Shown here piece after piece: positions 9,624 to 19,700 of a stretch of DNA of 64,000 bases. The stretch is from G965230065 sp965230065 (GTDB lineage Bacteria; Bacteroidota; Bacteroidia; Cytophagales; Cyclobacteriaceae), in contig OZ245942.1 of NCBI GenBank assembly GCA_965230065.1, positions 7,750,001-7,814,000 of the forward strand, given 5' to 3'. Within the stretch, counting starts at the first letter, position 1; the number at the start of each line of letters is the position of its first letter. The notes under the pieces were generated by a model. That model saw only the letters and a list, made by a program, of their open reading frames with translations. It searched no databases and was not told the DNA's origin. Position numbers and translations under genes: made by a program.

Positions 9624-12413
9624 TCAGTTTTCGGGAAGCAAAGTCCTGAACTGATATGTGCCACTTCCTGCCTCAAAAACAATTTGCCCGCTTTCCATTT
9701 TCACATTGGTTATCCCTTCGGCTTGTTTTATGGGGGTTTCTCTTTCAAAAGTACTTTCCATATCCCGGGCCGGGAGTATTACTTTCGCGGTGGTATTACC
9801 CGGAATGGTAAGTGTATACTTAAACTCATTGTTTTCTATTTTCCATGCACTTGTAATTTCACCTCTTACGGAACGGTAACTGCCCTCGGCCCAGGTAAGG
9901 TCACCAACCACTTTGGGTGCGATAATCACTTTATCAAAACCTACCGCGTCCGGAGCCGGGTTAATACCCAAAATGGCTTTGTAAAACCATTCGCTCACCG
10001 AGCCAAACATAGGATGGTTTTTAGAGTTTTGGTTACGGCTTTTGTCCCAATGCTCCCACAGCGTGGTAGCCCCGTTTTCAATCATGTATCCGTAGCCGGG
10101 ATAATCACGCTGATTTACCATTTCATAAGCCACATCATTCTGCTCATAATCCTGCAGCACATTCCAAATCATTTTGGTGCCAAAAATTCCGGTAGAAATA
10201 TGCCCTTCGTTGGTTTCCATAACATCTTCTACAAGCACTTCCAAGACTTTTTCGCGGTCTTCGGCAGGCACCAAATCGTAATACAGCCCAAATACCTGAT
10301 TGGCCTGGGTAATGGCCGTATCCAGCACGCCCGTTTCCGGATGGTAAAACCTGTCGATAAACGATTGTTTGATTTCCTGTGCTAAAGTTTCGTATTTCCG
10401 CTTGTCTTCGGCTTTGTCTATAATGCCTGCAAACTCAGCCCCTAGTTTTACAATATGATAATAAAAAGCCGTACTGGTGAGGGGCACCGCTTTGTAACTG
10501 ATGCTCACGTGGTCACCAATGCCACGCTCTATATAATTATCTTGGGCCTGGGTACGCAAAAACTCAATCATATTAACAACGGTGGTGTATTGCTCATCCA
10601 CAATTTGTCTGTCACCGTAATATTGGTACAATTGCTTAACTACAAAAGGATGCGCCAGTTGCCAGCCGATGGGGCCAGACCCTTCGCCAAAACCTTCGGT
10701 ATCAATACCATTGTAGGGGGCTGTTTCGGGCAGTCCTCCGTTGGAGCGTACATCGTCCTGGAAATCCCGCACGGTTTTCCGGTAAAAGTTGGCCATGTCA
10801 AAATTATAGATGTAAGCCTCGGCAGCCGTTACAATGTCACCTCCGTAACCGAACTTCTCCCTGGCCGGGCAATCAGATTGTATGCTGAACACGTTACTCA
10901 GCATGCTCCATTCGGTTATTTCCTGTATTTTATTGAAAAGTTCGTTAGAGCAGGCAAACGTACCCACTTTGGGCAAATCGGAGTTCAACCGTAATCCTTC
11001 CAGTGACTCAGCGGTCAGTTCCCCGGGGTACCCGGTTACTTCCACATACCGGAAGCCATGAAAGCCAAACTTCTGCTGAAAGGTTTCTACGCCCCCACCC
11101 TTCATAATATAGGTATCTTCCTGATAAGCCGTTTTGGGCGACCCGGGGCCGCCACTCAGGTTCCAGGCTTCTTTGATATGCCCGGCCACGGTGGTCATGC
11201 CATTTACGCGTCCGTTTTCATACAACAACTCTCCGTAACGCAGTTTCACTTTGGTTCCGGCTTCCCCTTCCAGGCGCAGCCTGATCCATCCGGCGAAGTT
11301 TTGTCCCAGATCAAATACATGCACACCCGGTTCAGGTTGGGTAACTGCAACCGGTTCAAGCACCCGGGTAACGCGGATGGGCGGGGCCATTTGTGCCAGC
11401 ATCCGGCCTCCCGGTTCGTCAACCGCAACCGCTTTTTGCCAATGCGTATCATCAAAACCGGGTTGTCGCCACCCTTCCTGTTCTTTCCGGGCATCGTACA
11501 CTTCCCCCAGGTATACATTATTTTTCAATATAGGGCCAGTGCTGGCTTTCCAGTCAGTATCGCTTACGAGCGTTTGTGTTGTTCCGTCTTCAAAAGTGAT
11601 TTGCATTTGGGCAATAAACTTAGGCTGGCCGATGGTCAGAAATTCCCTCAAGTTGAACCTGCGGAAAAGGCCGAGTGGCAAAGGGTTGTACCAACCATTG
11701 CCCAGCATCAAACCCATGGCGTTATCGCCATTTTTTAGCTGACCACTAACGTCATAAGTGCTGTACAATACACGCTTTCCATAGTTCGTCCACCCGGGGT
11801 CCAGCACGTGGTCGCCCACTTTTGTGCCGTTTAAATATGCTTCATAATAACCCAGCCCGGTAATGTAAAGGCGGGCAGATTTTACCGGTTTTTCCAAAGA
11901 AAATTCTTTGCGGAAGATTGGGGCGGGAATTTCATCATAGAAGTCCTCCCGTTGACTGGGAGCTTCGCTTCCATCGCCAATCCATTGGGCTTTCCAATCA
12001 TTATTGTCCATCAGAGCGGTTTCAAACCAGGCCGCTTCACTGTATGGAGAAACCTGTCCGTCAGCATCCCAGGTCCTTATTTTCCAGAAATAGCGTGTAG
12101 AAGATGTGAGGGGTTTGCCATCATACACTACATTTAACTGTTGGGAAGATGATATTTTTCCACTGTCCCACATATCCCCGGTATTTTGCTGCAAATTTTC
12201 TTTTTTTGAGGAAACAATGACTTGCCAGGCCGATTGCAAAGCACCGCGTTTTGGATCATGCACCACCCAGGAAAACCGGGGCTTTTCTATATCGATGCCC
12301 AAAGGATGTTCTATATATTCGCACTGAAGTTGAACGGGCGCGTCAGGCGGAGCCGGTTCTGAGGTACAACTTACACCTATAAAAAAAAACAGGACAATAT
12401 ATATATGTTTCAT
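9624..12413 (-). CDS. GH78 alpha-L-rhamnosidase lipoprotein
   Basis: A 929-residue enzyme. The start at 12413 (MKHIYIVLFFFIGVSC) gives a signal peptide with lipobox GVSC, so it is probably an outer-membrane or periplasmic lipoprotein; a longer frame to 12488 lacks this feature. Domains in order: fibronectin-like N-domain, rhamnosidase N domain (YITGLGYYEAYLNGTKVG; DPGWTNYGKRVLYSTYDV), beta domain, then the catalytic (alpha/alpha)6 barrel with the GH78 signature SDCPAREKFGYGGD, a C-terminal beta domain (WAEGSYRSVRGEI). It hydrolyses terminal alpha-L-rhamnose from plant or microbial glycans. The length is normal for the family. Confidence 0.93.
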   Translation of the reverse strand: MKHIYIVLFFFIGVSCTSEPAPPDAPVQLQCEYIEHPLGIDIEKPRFSWVVHDPKRGALQSAWQVIVSSKKENLQQNTGDMWDSGKISSSQQLNVVYDGKPLTSSTRYFWKIRTWDADGQVSPYSEAAWFETALMDNNDWKAQWIGDGSEAPSQREDFYDEIPAPIFRKEFSLEKPVKSARLYITGLGYYEAYLNGTKVGDHVLDPGWTNYGKRVLYSTYDVSGQLKNGDNAMGLMLGNGWYNPLPLGLFRRFNLREFLTIGQPKFIAQMQITFEDGTTQTLVSDTDWKASTGPILKNNVYLGEVYDARKEQEGWRQPGFDDTHWQKAVAVDEPGGRMLAQMAPPIRVTRVLEPVAVTQPEPGVHVFDLGQNFAGWIRLRLEGEAGTKVKLRYGELLYENGRVNGMTTVAGHIKEAWNLSGGPGSPKTAYQEDTYIMKGGGVETFQQKFGFHGFRYVEVTGYPGELTAESLEGLRLNSDLPKVGTFACSNELFNKIQEITEWSMLSNVFSIQSDCPAREKFGYGGDIVTAAEAYIYNFDMANFYRKTVRDFQDDVRSNGGLPETAPYNGIDTEGFGEGSGPIGWQLAHPFVVKQLYQYYGDRQIVDEQYTTVVNMIEFLRTQAQDNYIERGIGDHVSISYKAVPLTSTAFYYHIVKLGAEFAGIIDKAEDKRKYETLAQEIKQSFIDRFYHPETGVLDTAITQANQVFGLYYDLVPAEDREKVLEVLVEDVMETNEGHISTGIFGTKMIWNVLQDYEQNDVAYEMVNQRDYPGYGYMIENGATTLWEHWDKSRNQNSKNHPMFGSVSEWFYKAILGINPAPDAVGFDKVIIAPKVVGDLTWAEGSYRSVRGEITSAWKIENNEFKYTLTIPGNTTAKVILPARDMESTFERETPIKQAEGITNVKMESGQIVFEAGSGTYQFRTLLPEN

Positions 12414-12703
12414 GTAGCAATAAGTTATGAATAATTTGTAAAGATTTGGAGAAACTGCCAGCCATCTATCCTGCACCCTCATGGCCATTTTCCGATGGTT
12501 TCGGCAAGTTTAGTAACTTTGTACACATCACTCTGTAATAATTCAGTATTATACTTTAAGTTCCTTTAAAATATTTCTGGTTTGTCCAGTCTTTTGTAAT
12601 TTATTTAGGCAAAGTCAAAAAATATGAATATTTTGAAGCTACAACTTGAAAAAAATCCGAAAATAGGCTATGTCCTGTTTACACTTTACAAATAACTACA
12701 GCT
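12414..12703. other. divergent intergenic region between rhamnosidase and response regulator
   Basis: About 290 bp, AT-rich, between divergent genes. It must hold promoters for both, but I see no convincing TAnnTTTG element and no repeat. Confidence 0.35.
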
Positions 12704-13105
12704 ATGAAAAACATGATCAAAATACTTATCATAGATGATAATAAAATTGATCGTTTGATTATTAAAACACAAATGAATCATGCATTCAATACCCATGACA
12801 CGCAAGAGGCTGAGCATGGGGAAGAGGCTTTAAGCTTTCTGGAAAATCAGGGTGAAGAATTCCCTGACATAATCCTGGTAGACATTAACATGCCCATCAT
12901 GAATGGGTTTGAGTTTTTGAACAAATACGAAGAAGTATTTTGGAAAGCACACCCCAACACACGGGTTTATGTGATCAGCTCTTCTAATGCCGAAGAAGAC
13001 ATTAACAAAAGTAAAGAATTTGCCCCGGTGCAGGGCTTTCTTACAAAACCCATCAGAAAAGATAAAGCCCAGAGTTTATCTGATATGATATCTCATTTGA
13101 ATTAA
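12704..13105 (+). CDS. response regulator receiver domain protein
   Basis: A 133-residue stand-alone receiver: acidic pair in IIDDNKID, phospho-acceptor Asp in IILVDINMPIMNG, Ser in VISSSN and Lys in FLTKPIRK. The class with a spacer rich in E/F between alpha-2 and beta-3 is typical of Bacteroidota single-domain regulators. No kinase gene is adjacent, so its partner is elsewhere. ATG at 12704 is preceded by no clear Shine-Dalgarno sequence. Confidence 0.9.
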   Translation: MKNMIKILIIDDNKIDRLIIKTQMNHAFNTHDTQEAEHGEEALSFLENQGEEFPDIILVDINMPIMNGFEFLNKYEEVFWKAHPNTRVYVISSSNAEEDINKSKEFAPVQGFLTKPIRKDKAQSLSDMISHLN

Positions 13106-13157
13106 TCTGCATATACCTGTTTACTCCAAAAATATCCCAGTACCACAAAACGTCGTA

Positions 13158-13165
13158 TAACTTTG
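13158..13165 (+). promoter_or_regulatory. possible -7 element (TAnnTTTG) of the HMA-AraC gene
   Basis: TAACTTTG at 13158-13165 matches the Bacteroidota -7 consensus and lies 6 nt before the ATG at 13172, which would give a nearly leaderless transcript. No good -33 TTG is visible at the proper distance. Confidence 0.35.
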
Positions 13166-13171
13166 TGCAAT

Positions 13172-13738
13172 ATGGAAAGCACAATTTATATCAAAAATAT
13201 GGTGTGCCCCCGCTGTATAGATACTGTGAAGGGTATTCTCGGGCAAATCAACGCAGAAGCAACATCGGTTTCCCTGGGCGAAGCTACATTGGCTTCCGCA
13301 CTTACCTCCCGGCAAAAACAACAACTGGAAGAAAAGCTGGCCGGAAAGGGGTTTGGGTTATTGCAAGATGCCAAATCCAGGTTAATCGGACAAATTAAGG
13401 CAATCATTGTAGATCAGGTGCATTACCAAAAAACTCTCCCGAATATCAACTTTTCTGACCTTTTATCAGAAAAATTGCACCACGATTACGCTTCACTCAG
13501 CAGGCTGTTTTCTTCGGTAGAAGGCATGACGATAGAACGTTTTATTCTAAAGCAAAAGATAGAAAAAGTAAAAGAACTGCTCTTTTATGATGAACTCTCC
13601 TTATCTGAAATCGCTGATAAAATGGACTATAGCAGCGTGGCCCACCTTTCTGCCCAGTTCAAAAAAGAAGCAGGCATGACGGCTACTGCCTTTAAAAAAC
13701 TGAGACGGCCCGGACATCAGCCTCTGGACACTATCTGA
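13172..13738 (+). CDS. HMA-like/AraC fusion transcriptional regulator
   Basis: A 188-residue protein. Residues 1-70 resemble a heavy-metal-associated (HMA) ferredoxin-like fold with a MVCPRC metal site (compare MxCxxC). Residues 80-180 are an AraC-type DNA-binding domain with two helix-turn-helix units (SLSRLFSSVEGMTIERFI; LSLSEIADKMDYSSVAHL). This suggests a metal-sensing regulator. It lies 208 bp upstream of copA on the same strand, so the copA-cus genes are its obvious targets. Both Cys of the metal site are present. Metal identity (copper or silver) is inferred from context only. Confidence 0.85.
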   Translation: MESTIYIKNMVCPRCIDTVKGILGQINAEATSVSLGEATLASALTSRQKQQLEEKLAGKGFGLLQDAKSRLIGQIKAIIVDQVHYQKTLPNINFSDLLSEKLHHDYASLSRLFSSVEGMTIERFILKQKIEKVKELLFYDELSLSEIADKMDYSSVAHLSAQFKKEAGMTATAFKKLRRPGHQPLDTI

Positions 13739-13811
13739 TCGAAATGATATAATTCTTACACAAAATTATGTAACAGCCTTATGCCTGTCAATAGCGATAT
13801 TTGTAGTATTA

Positions 13812-13922
13812 AGAAGCTGTTTGAGTTAATCCTTTGATCTGCAAATGGGCATTTCAAGAACCGCAACGGCGGACCGTCTGACGTCACATTTTCGCTGTCA
13901 AAAACCAACTCAAACAGCTTCT
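13812..13922. repeat. 111-bp element with perfect 16-bp terminal inverted repeats in the copA leader
   Basis: AGAAGCTGTTTGAGTT at 13812-13827 and its exact complement AACTCAAACAGCTTCT at 13907-13922 flank 79 bp of GC-richer sequence. The element fills most of the gap before copA and could fold as a long hairpin in the leader RNA. No clear target-site duplication is seen. It could be a MITE-like insertion, a repetitive extragenic element or a regulatory hairpin. Confidence 0.75.
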
Positions 13923-13946
13923 AAAATATCTGTAACTGATAATGAT

Positions 13947-16211
13947 ATGGAAAATACACACATCATCGAACCCAAACATACTGAAGATAATAATAAGAAA
14001 ACCACAATCAGGCAATCTTTTCCGGTAACTGGGATGACCTGTGCAGGCTGTGCTGCCAGTGTAGAATCAATCTTAAACACCACAAAAGGAGTAAGCAAAG
14101 CCAGTGTAAACTTTGCCAACAATTCAGTACTTGTCGAATACGACCCATCCCTTGCCCCAACTGACCTCCAAAACGCAATACGCTCCATAGGGTATGACCT
14201 GGTTGTGGGTGTGGATGATCCTGCCGAAGTACAACAAGAACTTCAGCAAAAACACTATCAATCGGCAAAAAACCGTACCATCTGGGCGGCCATGCTCACC
14301 CTCCCTGTCTTTATTTTAGGCATGTTTTACGCAGAGTGGGTGCCGGGCCGGTGGGTTTCCTGGGCACTGGCTACCCCGGTTTTGTTTTGGTTCGGGCGTA
14401 ATTTCTTCATCAATGCCATCAAACAAGCCCGACACCGAAAGGCAAATATGGATACCCTGGTGGCACTGAGCACGGGTATTGCCTATTTTTTTAGTGTATT
14501 TAACACCCTATTTCCAGATTTCTGGTTAAGCCGGGGGATAGCACCGCATGTATATTACGAAGCAGCAACGGTCATCATCACTTTTATTTCGTTGGGAAAA
14601 CTGCTGGAAGAAAAAGCCAAATCCAATACTTCATCAGCCATCAAAAAACTAATGGGCCTGCAACCCAAAACGTTAAAAGTAATTGTGCAAGGGGAAGAAG
14701 TGGAAATGCCTATTGCCGCTGTGCAGGAGGGTAATGTAATCGTAGTGCGCCCCGGGGAAAAAATTCCGGTAGATGGGGAAGTAACAGAAGGCAACTCCTT
14801 TGTAAACGAAAGCATGATTACAGGAGAGCCTGTTCCGGTAGAAAAAACGCCAGGAGAAAAAGTTTTTGCAGGCACCGTGAACCAAAAAGGCAGTTTTCGT
14901 TTTGTGGCTGAAAAAGTGGGAAGCGAAACCCTCCTTTCACAAATCATCAAAATGGTGCAGGAGGCCCAGGGAAGTAAAGCCCCAGTGCAGAAGCTGGTAG
15001 ACAAGATTGCAGGGATATTTGTGCCCATTGTCATGGCCATTTCCATACTCACTTTTATTACCTGGATGTTCATCGGTGGGGATGAGGCTTTCACACATGC
15101 CTTACTCACCGCTATTGCCGTACTGGTGATTGCCTGCCCTTGTGCACTCGGACTTGCTACGCCCACTGCCATTATGGTAGGCGTTGGAAAAGGGGCTGCC
15201 AACAATATTCTTATCAAAGATGCTGAAAGTCTTGAACTGGCACATAAAGTAAATGCGATAGTTTTGGATAAAACAGGCACCATCACCGCAGGTAAACCCG
15301 TGGTAACCGATGCAATTTGGGAAGATGAAGAAGAGGCGCAACAGCTTAAGCCTGTGTTGTTGGCTATTGAGTCGCAGTCTGAACACCCTTTGGGCGAAGC
15401 AGTGGTTCAAAAGTTAAAAGAAGAAAAAGTAAAGCCCGCGGTAATTTCCCAATTCAGCAGCATTACCGGAAGGGGCATCAAAGCAACAGATGCTAACGGC
15501 CATGCGTTTTATGTGGGCAATCACCAACTGCTCCGGGAAAACAAAATTGCCTGCAGCAATATGCTTATGCAAAAAGCAAAGGAACTACAGCGAGCAGCAA
15601 AAACAGTCATCTTTTTTGCCAATGAACAGAAAGCCCAGGGCGTGCTGGCGATTGGTGACCAAATCAAGGAAACTTCTCCTAAAGCCATAGCAACCTTGCA
15701 GGCGATGGGCATTGAAGTGTATATGCTCACGGGCGATAATCCCGAAACAGCAGCTGCCGTAGCCCGAAAAGTAGGGTTGCAGCACTTCAAAGCAGAAGTT
15801 TTGCCTGCTGAAAAAGCTGATTTTATCAAAGCATTGCAGGCAGAGGGAAAAGTAGTGGCTATGGTGGGCGATGGTATCAACGATGCGCATGCCCTGGCAC
15901 AGGCAGATGTGAGTATTGCGATGGGCAAAGGCACCGATATTGCGATGGATGTAGCCAAAATGACGCTCATCACTTCCGACTTGCAATCTATTCCCAAAGC
16001 ACTCCGGCTTTCAAAGAAAACAGTGAAGGGTATCCGGCAAAATCTCTTTTGGGCATTTATTTACAATATCATCGGTATACCCATAGCGGCAGGGATTTTG
16101 TACCCAATAAACGGGTTTTTACTGGACCCCATGATTGCCGGAGCTGCTATGGCATTTAGTTCAGTCTCTGTAGTGGCTAATAGTTTACGCCTGCGAAGCA
16201 CTAAACTTTGA
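13947..16211 (+). CDS. copA: copper-translocating P1B-type ATPase CopA
   Basis: A 754-residue pump from the ATG at 13947; a longer frame to 13845 would run through the inverted-repeat element and is not conserved-looking. One N-terminal HMA domain (GMTCAGCAASVE), then the transmembrane metal site CPC in IACPCALGLATPTAIM, phosphorylation site DKTGTITAGKP, SEHPLGEA and the hinge GDGINDAHALAQADVSIAMG. The CPC motif together with the YN...MxxS pattern in the last helices (FWAFIYNIIGIPIAAG; GAAMAFSSVSVVANSLRL) places it in the Cu(+)-exporting group. It acts in the inner membrane. It lies downstream of the HMA-AraC regulator and starts the metal-resistance cluster. Confidence 0.95.
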   Translation: MENTHIIEPKHTEDNNKKTTIRQSFPVTGMTCAGCAASVESILNTTKGVSKASVNFANNSVLVEYDPSLAPTDLQNAIRSIGYDLVVGVDDPAEVQQELQQKHYQSAKNRTIWAAMLTLPVFILGMFYAEWVPGRWVSWALATPVLFWFGRNFFINAIKQARHRKANMDTLVALSTGIAYFFSVFNTLFPDFWLSRGIAPHVYYEAATVIITFISLGKLLEEKAKSNTSSAIKKLMGLQPKTLKVIVQGEEVEMPIAAVQEGNVIVVRPGEKIPVDGEVTEGNSFVNESMITGEPVPVEKTPGEKVFAGTVNQKGSFRFVAEKVGSETLLSQIIKMVQEAQGSKAPVQKLVDKIAGIFVPIVMAISILTFITWMFIGGDEAFTHALLTAIAVLVIACPCALGLATPTAIMVGVGKGAANNILIKDAESLELAHKVNAIVLDKTGTITAGKPVVTDAIWEDEEEAQQLKPVLLAIESQSEHPLGEAVVQKLKEEKVKPAVISQFSSITGRGIKATDANGHAFYVGNHQLLRENKIACSNMLMQKAKELQRAAKTVIFFANEQKAQGVLAIGDQIKETSPKAIATLQAMGIEVYMLTGDNPETAAAVARKVGLQHFKAEVLPAEKADFIKALQAEGKVVAMVGDGINDAHALAQADVSIAMGKGTDIAMDVAKMTLITSDLQSIPKALRLSKKTVKGIRQNLFWAFIYNIIGIPIAAGILYPINGFLLDPMIAGAAMAFSSVSVVANSLRLRSTKL

Positions 16212-16255
16212 ATTATTAAACCAGAAAAGCTTTATTTGCGTAATAAGTACCAATA

Positions 16256-16678
16256 ATGAAAAGGCTTTTATCCATATTTCTTTCCATCCTCATGCTGACA
16301 GGCAGTACCGGGATTACGATGGCCACCCATTTTTGTGGAGGGGAGGCTATGGAAACCCAACTGATGTATGGGCATGCTGCACTGGGATGCGGTATGAATG
16401 ATATGGAAAAAGAGTGTGAGCGTCAAAAAGACAGCAGCGAGCATCTCCTAAAAACAGAAAACTGCTGTGCAAACCATTACACTACTATTGAGTCGGATGA
16501 TACCATTACCAGCAAGCAGGTTTTCCAAACAATCAATCTCAAATTTTTCGTAGCCTTTGCTTTTACATACCTCGGTTTGCAGCCATCTGAGGTTGACAAT
16601 AATTCGCAATACACAAACTATTCCCCTCCTTTGCTGAAGCAGGATATACCAATCCTGCACCAGTCTTTCCTTTTGTAA
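16256..16678 (+). CDS. HYC_CC_PP family secreted Cys-rich protein
   Basis: A 140-residue protein with signal peptide (ending ITMA) followed by THFCGGEAM, a CC pair (TENCCANHY) and a late PPLL motif, matching the HYC_CC_PP family arrangement of Bacteroidota (here HFC instead of HYC). His, Met and Cys are abundant in the first half (MYGHAALGCGMNDMEKEC), which suits metal binding in the periplasm. It lies 44 bp after copA and before the cus genes, as is usual for this family in metal-efflux loci. A direct role in copper handling is inference. Confidence 0.8.
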   Translation: MKRLLSIFLSILMLTGSTGITMATHFCGGEAMETQLMYGHAALGCGMNDMEKECERQKDSSEHLLKTENCCANHYTTIESDDTITSKQVFQTINLKFFVAFAFTYLGLQPSEVDNNSQYTNYSPPLLKQDIPILHQSFLL

Positions 16679-16682
16679 TTTG

Positions 16683-16764
16683 TTGATGCCTTCATGGATT
16701 AGTGTGCTGTTAGGTTTTCTAACATCAGTACATCAAATCATTGTATCATCAGCAAATTATTCAA
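16683..16764. repeat. degenerate CATCAG/GATG word repeat upstream of cusA
   Basis: The sequence between the HYC_CC_PP gene and cusA reads GTTGATGCCTTCATGG, then TGTGCTGTTAG, then CTAACATCAGTACATC and ATCATCAGC. The left half is roughly complementary to the right. The vocabulary (CATCAGxACATCA) matches the repeats around 22490 and 22760. Confidence 0.55.
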
Positions 16765-19700
16765 ATGCTTAATAACATTATTCGCTACTTTCTTGAAAAC
16801 AAGTTAGTAACCGTACTCATCCTGACCGGCTTTGTTGCCTGGGGAATTGTTACCGCTCCTTTTGGGTGGAAGGTAGGCGCATTGCCTTCAGACCCGGTAC
16901 CGGTAGATGCCATTCCTGATATTGGGGAAAACCAGCAAATTGTATTCACCCAGTGGCCCGGGCGTTCCCCACAAGATATCGAAGATCAGGTTTCCTATCC
17001 TTTAACGACTTATTTATTGGGTATTCCGGGAGTAAAATCCATACGCAGCTCTTCTATCTTCGGCTTTTCCAGCATTTTCATCATTTTTAACGAAGATATT
17101 GAGTTTTACTGGTCACGCTCCAGGATTCTTGAAAAGCTCAGCTCCCTCCCATCAGGACTGTTACCGGAAGGCGTGCAACCCTCCCTGGGGCCTGATGCTA
17201 CCGCTTTAGGCCAGGTATATTGGTACACTTTAGAAGGAAGGGATAAGGAAGGCAACCCCACCGGTGGATGGGATTTGCACGAAATCCGCACCGTACAGGA
17301 TTTTTATGTAAAATATGCCCTCAATGCTACCGAAGGCGTTTCGGAGGTGGCTTCCATTGGTGGCTTTGTACAGGAGTATCAAATAGATGTAAACCCGGAT
17401 GCCCTGAAAGCTTACGACATTCCCCTGCACAAAGTGATGCAGGCCGTACAAAAATCTAACAAAGATGTAGGCGCCAAAACCATTGAAATTAACCAGGCAG
17501 AATATCTGGTAAGAGGGTTAGGTTACATTAAAAAGTTGGAAGATATAGAAAAAGCCGTGGTGGCTGTGCAAGACAATGTTCCTGTCCGGATTCAAGACGT
17601 GGCGGTCGTAACACTGGGCCCTGCAGCCCGCCGGGGTATGCTGGATAAAGACGGTGCCGAGGTAGTGGGCGGCGTAGTGGTGGCCCGTTACGGCTCTAAT
17701 CCATTGCAGGTCATTAATAATGTAAAAGATAAAATACAGGAAATTGCCACCGGTTTGCCCAAGAAAACCCTTGCCGATGGCACCGAAACCCAGCTGACAA
17801 TCGTGCCCTTTTACGACCGCTCAACCCTCATCCACGAAACGCTGGGCACACTGGAGGAGGCGCTTTCCCTTGAGATATTAATTACTATTCTCGTCATTAT
17901 TGTTACTGTATTTAACCTCAGGGCATCCCTCCTTATTTCCAGTTTGCTTCCTATTGCTGTGCTCATGGTTTTCATCGCCATGCGGTATTTCGGGATAGAT
18001 GCCAACATCGTAGCCCTATCAGGCATTGCCATCGCCATAGGCACCATGGTTGATTTGGGGATTATCTTATCAGAAAATGTCATCAAGCATATTGAAGAAG
18101 CCCCGCCTGCTCAAAAACTCATCGATACAATTTACAAAGGATCGGCAGAAGTGGGCACAGCCATATTAACGGCTGTATCCACAACTATCGTCAGTTTTAT
18201 TCCGGTTTTTACTATGGAAGCTGCTGAGGGCAAGCTTTTTCGCCCATTGGCTTTTACCAAAACTTTTGCCCTGATAGCCGCCCTGCTCGTAGCCCTGCTC
18301 ATCCTCCCGGCACTGGCTCACTGGTTTTTCGGAATCAGCATAAATAATAAAAAGACAGCACGCATCGTGAATGCAGGCTTGGTATTGCTGGGGCTTATCA
18401 TTGCTATTCTCGAGAGTATGTGGGCAGGCATCGCACTGATAGGGTTTGGGTTGGGATGGTTTGTTAAAAATTATGCCCCCTGGCAAAACTGGTTCACCCG
18501 CAATTTGAGCCTGATGGTGGTAGTAGGTGCTGTCACCTGGCTGCTGGCTAAATACTGGCTACCCTTAGGAGCGCAGCAAAGTCTCATTCTAAACTTTATT
18601 TTCGTAGGGCTTTTGGTAACCATTATCCTGGGTGGCTTTGCCTTATTGCAAAAGTTCTATGAGTCTATCTTACGCTGGTGCCTGGAAAATAAAGGTAAGT
18701 TTCTGGTAATTCCTACTTTGTTTATCCTGCTGGGTGCTACTATATGGTTAGGGTTCAACACAGTTTTCGGTTTTATGGCCAAAGGCTTTGACTTCATTGG
18801 GTGGAACGTCCGTCCCACCAGTGTATGGTCTGCCATGGTACATACTTTACCCGGCGTAGGCGAAGAATTTATGCCTTCGCTTGATGAAGGAAGCTTTTTG
18901 TTGATGCCCACATCTATGCCCCACTCCGGCATTGCTTATAATAAAAAAACAGTAGGCCAACTGGATATGCTGGTTACCAATATTCCTGAAGTTGACCTTA
19001 CTGTTGGGAAACTAGGCCGGGCGGAATCTGCCCTGGACCCTGCGCCGATCTCTATGTACGAGAATATCATCAATTACAAACCGGAATACAAAACCGATGA
19101 AAATGGAAGAAGGATACGGTTTAAAGTGGATGGGGATGGGAATTATATTTTGGAAGACCGAAGACCGAAGACCGAAGACAGGAGTCAGGAGGTGGAAGAT
19201 GAGAGATGGAAGTTGGATAAAGAAAAGAAGTGGTACTTCAATGGGGAAGATACTGTTTTCCTTACTTCTACGACCCATTCACAAAACCCTGACTTCCAGT
19301 TTCTACCTTCTAAACTAATACCTGATGATGATGGTCAGTATTTCCGGAATTGGCGGGATCATATCCAGTCGCCGGATGATATCTGGGAAGAAATCGTGAA
19401 GGTCACCAAAATACCGGGTGTGACTTCGGCTCCCAAATTACAACCCATTGAAACCAGGTTGGTGATGTTGCAAACCGGAATGCGTGCCCCCATGGGTATC
19501 AAAGTATATGGCCCCGACCTCAAAACCATAGAGGATTTTGGCATGCAACTGGAAGCTATCCTGAAAGAAGTGCCCTCCGTAAAATCGGAAGCTGTTTTTG
19601 CCGACCGAATCGTGGGAAAGCCTTATCTCCACCTCAACATCAACCGGGACGAAATTTCCCGCTATGGACTGAACATAGAAGATGTACAACAAACCATTGA

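Noticed and set aside
13845..13946. Longer N-terminus for CopA starting at 13845
   Set aside because: This part runs through the inverted-repeat element and gives unfamiliar sequence; the ATG at 13947 just before the HMA domain is more natural.
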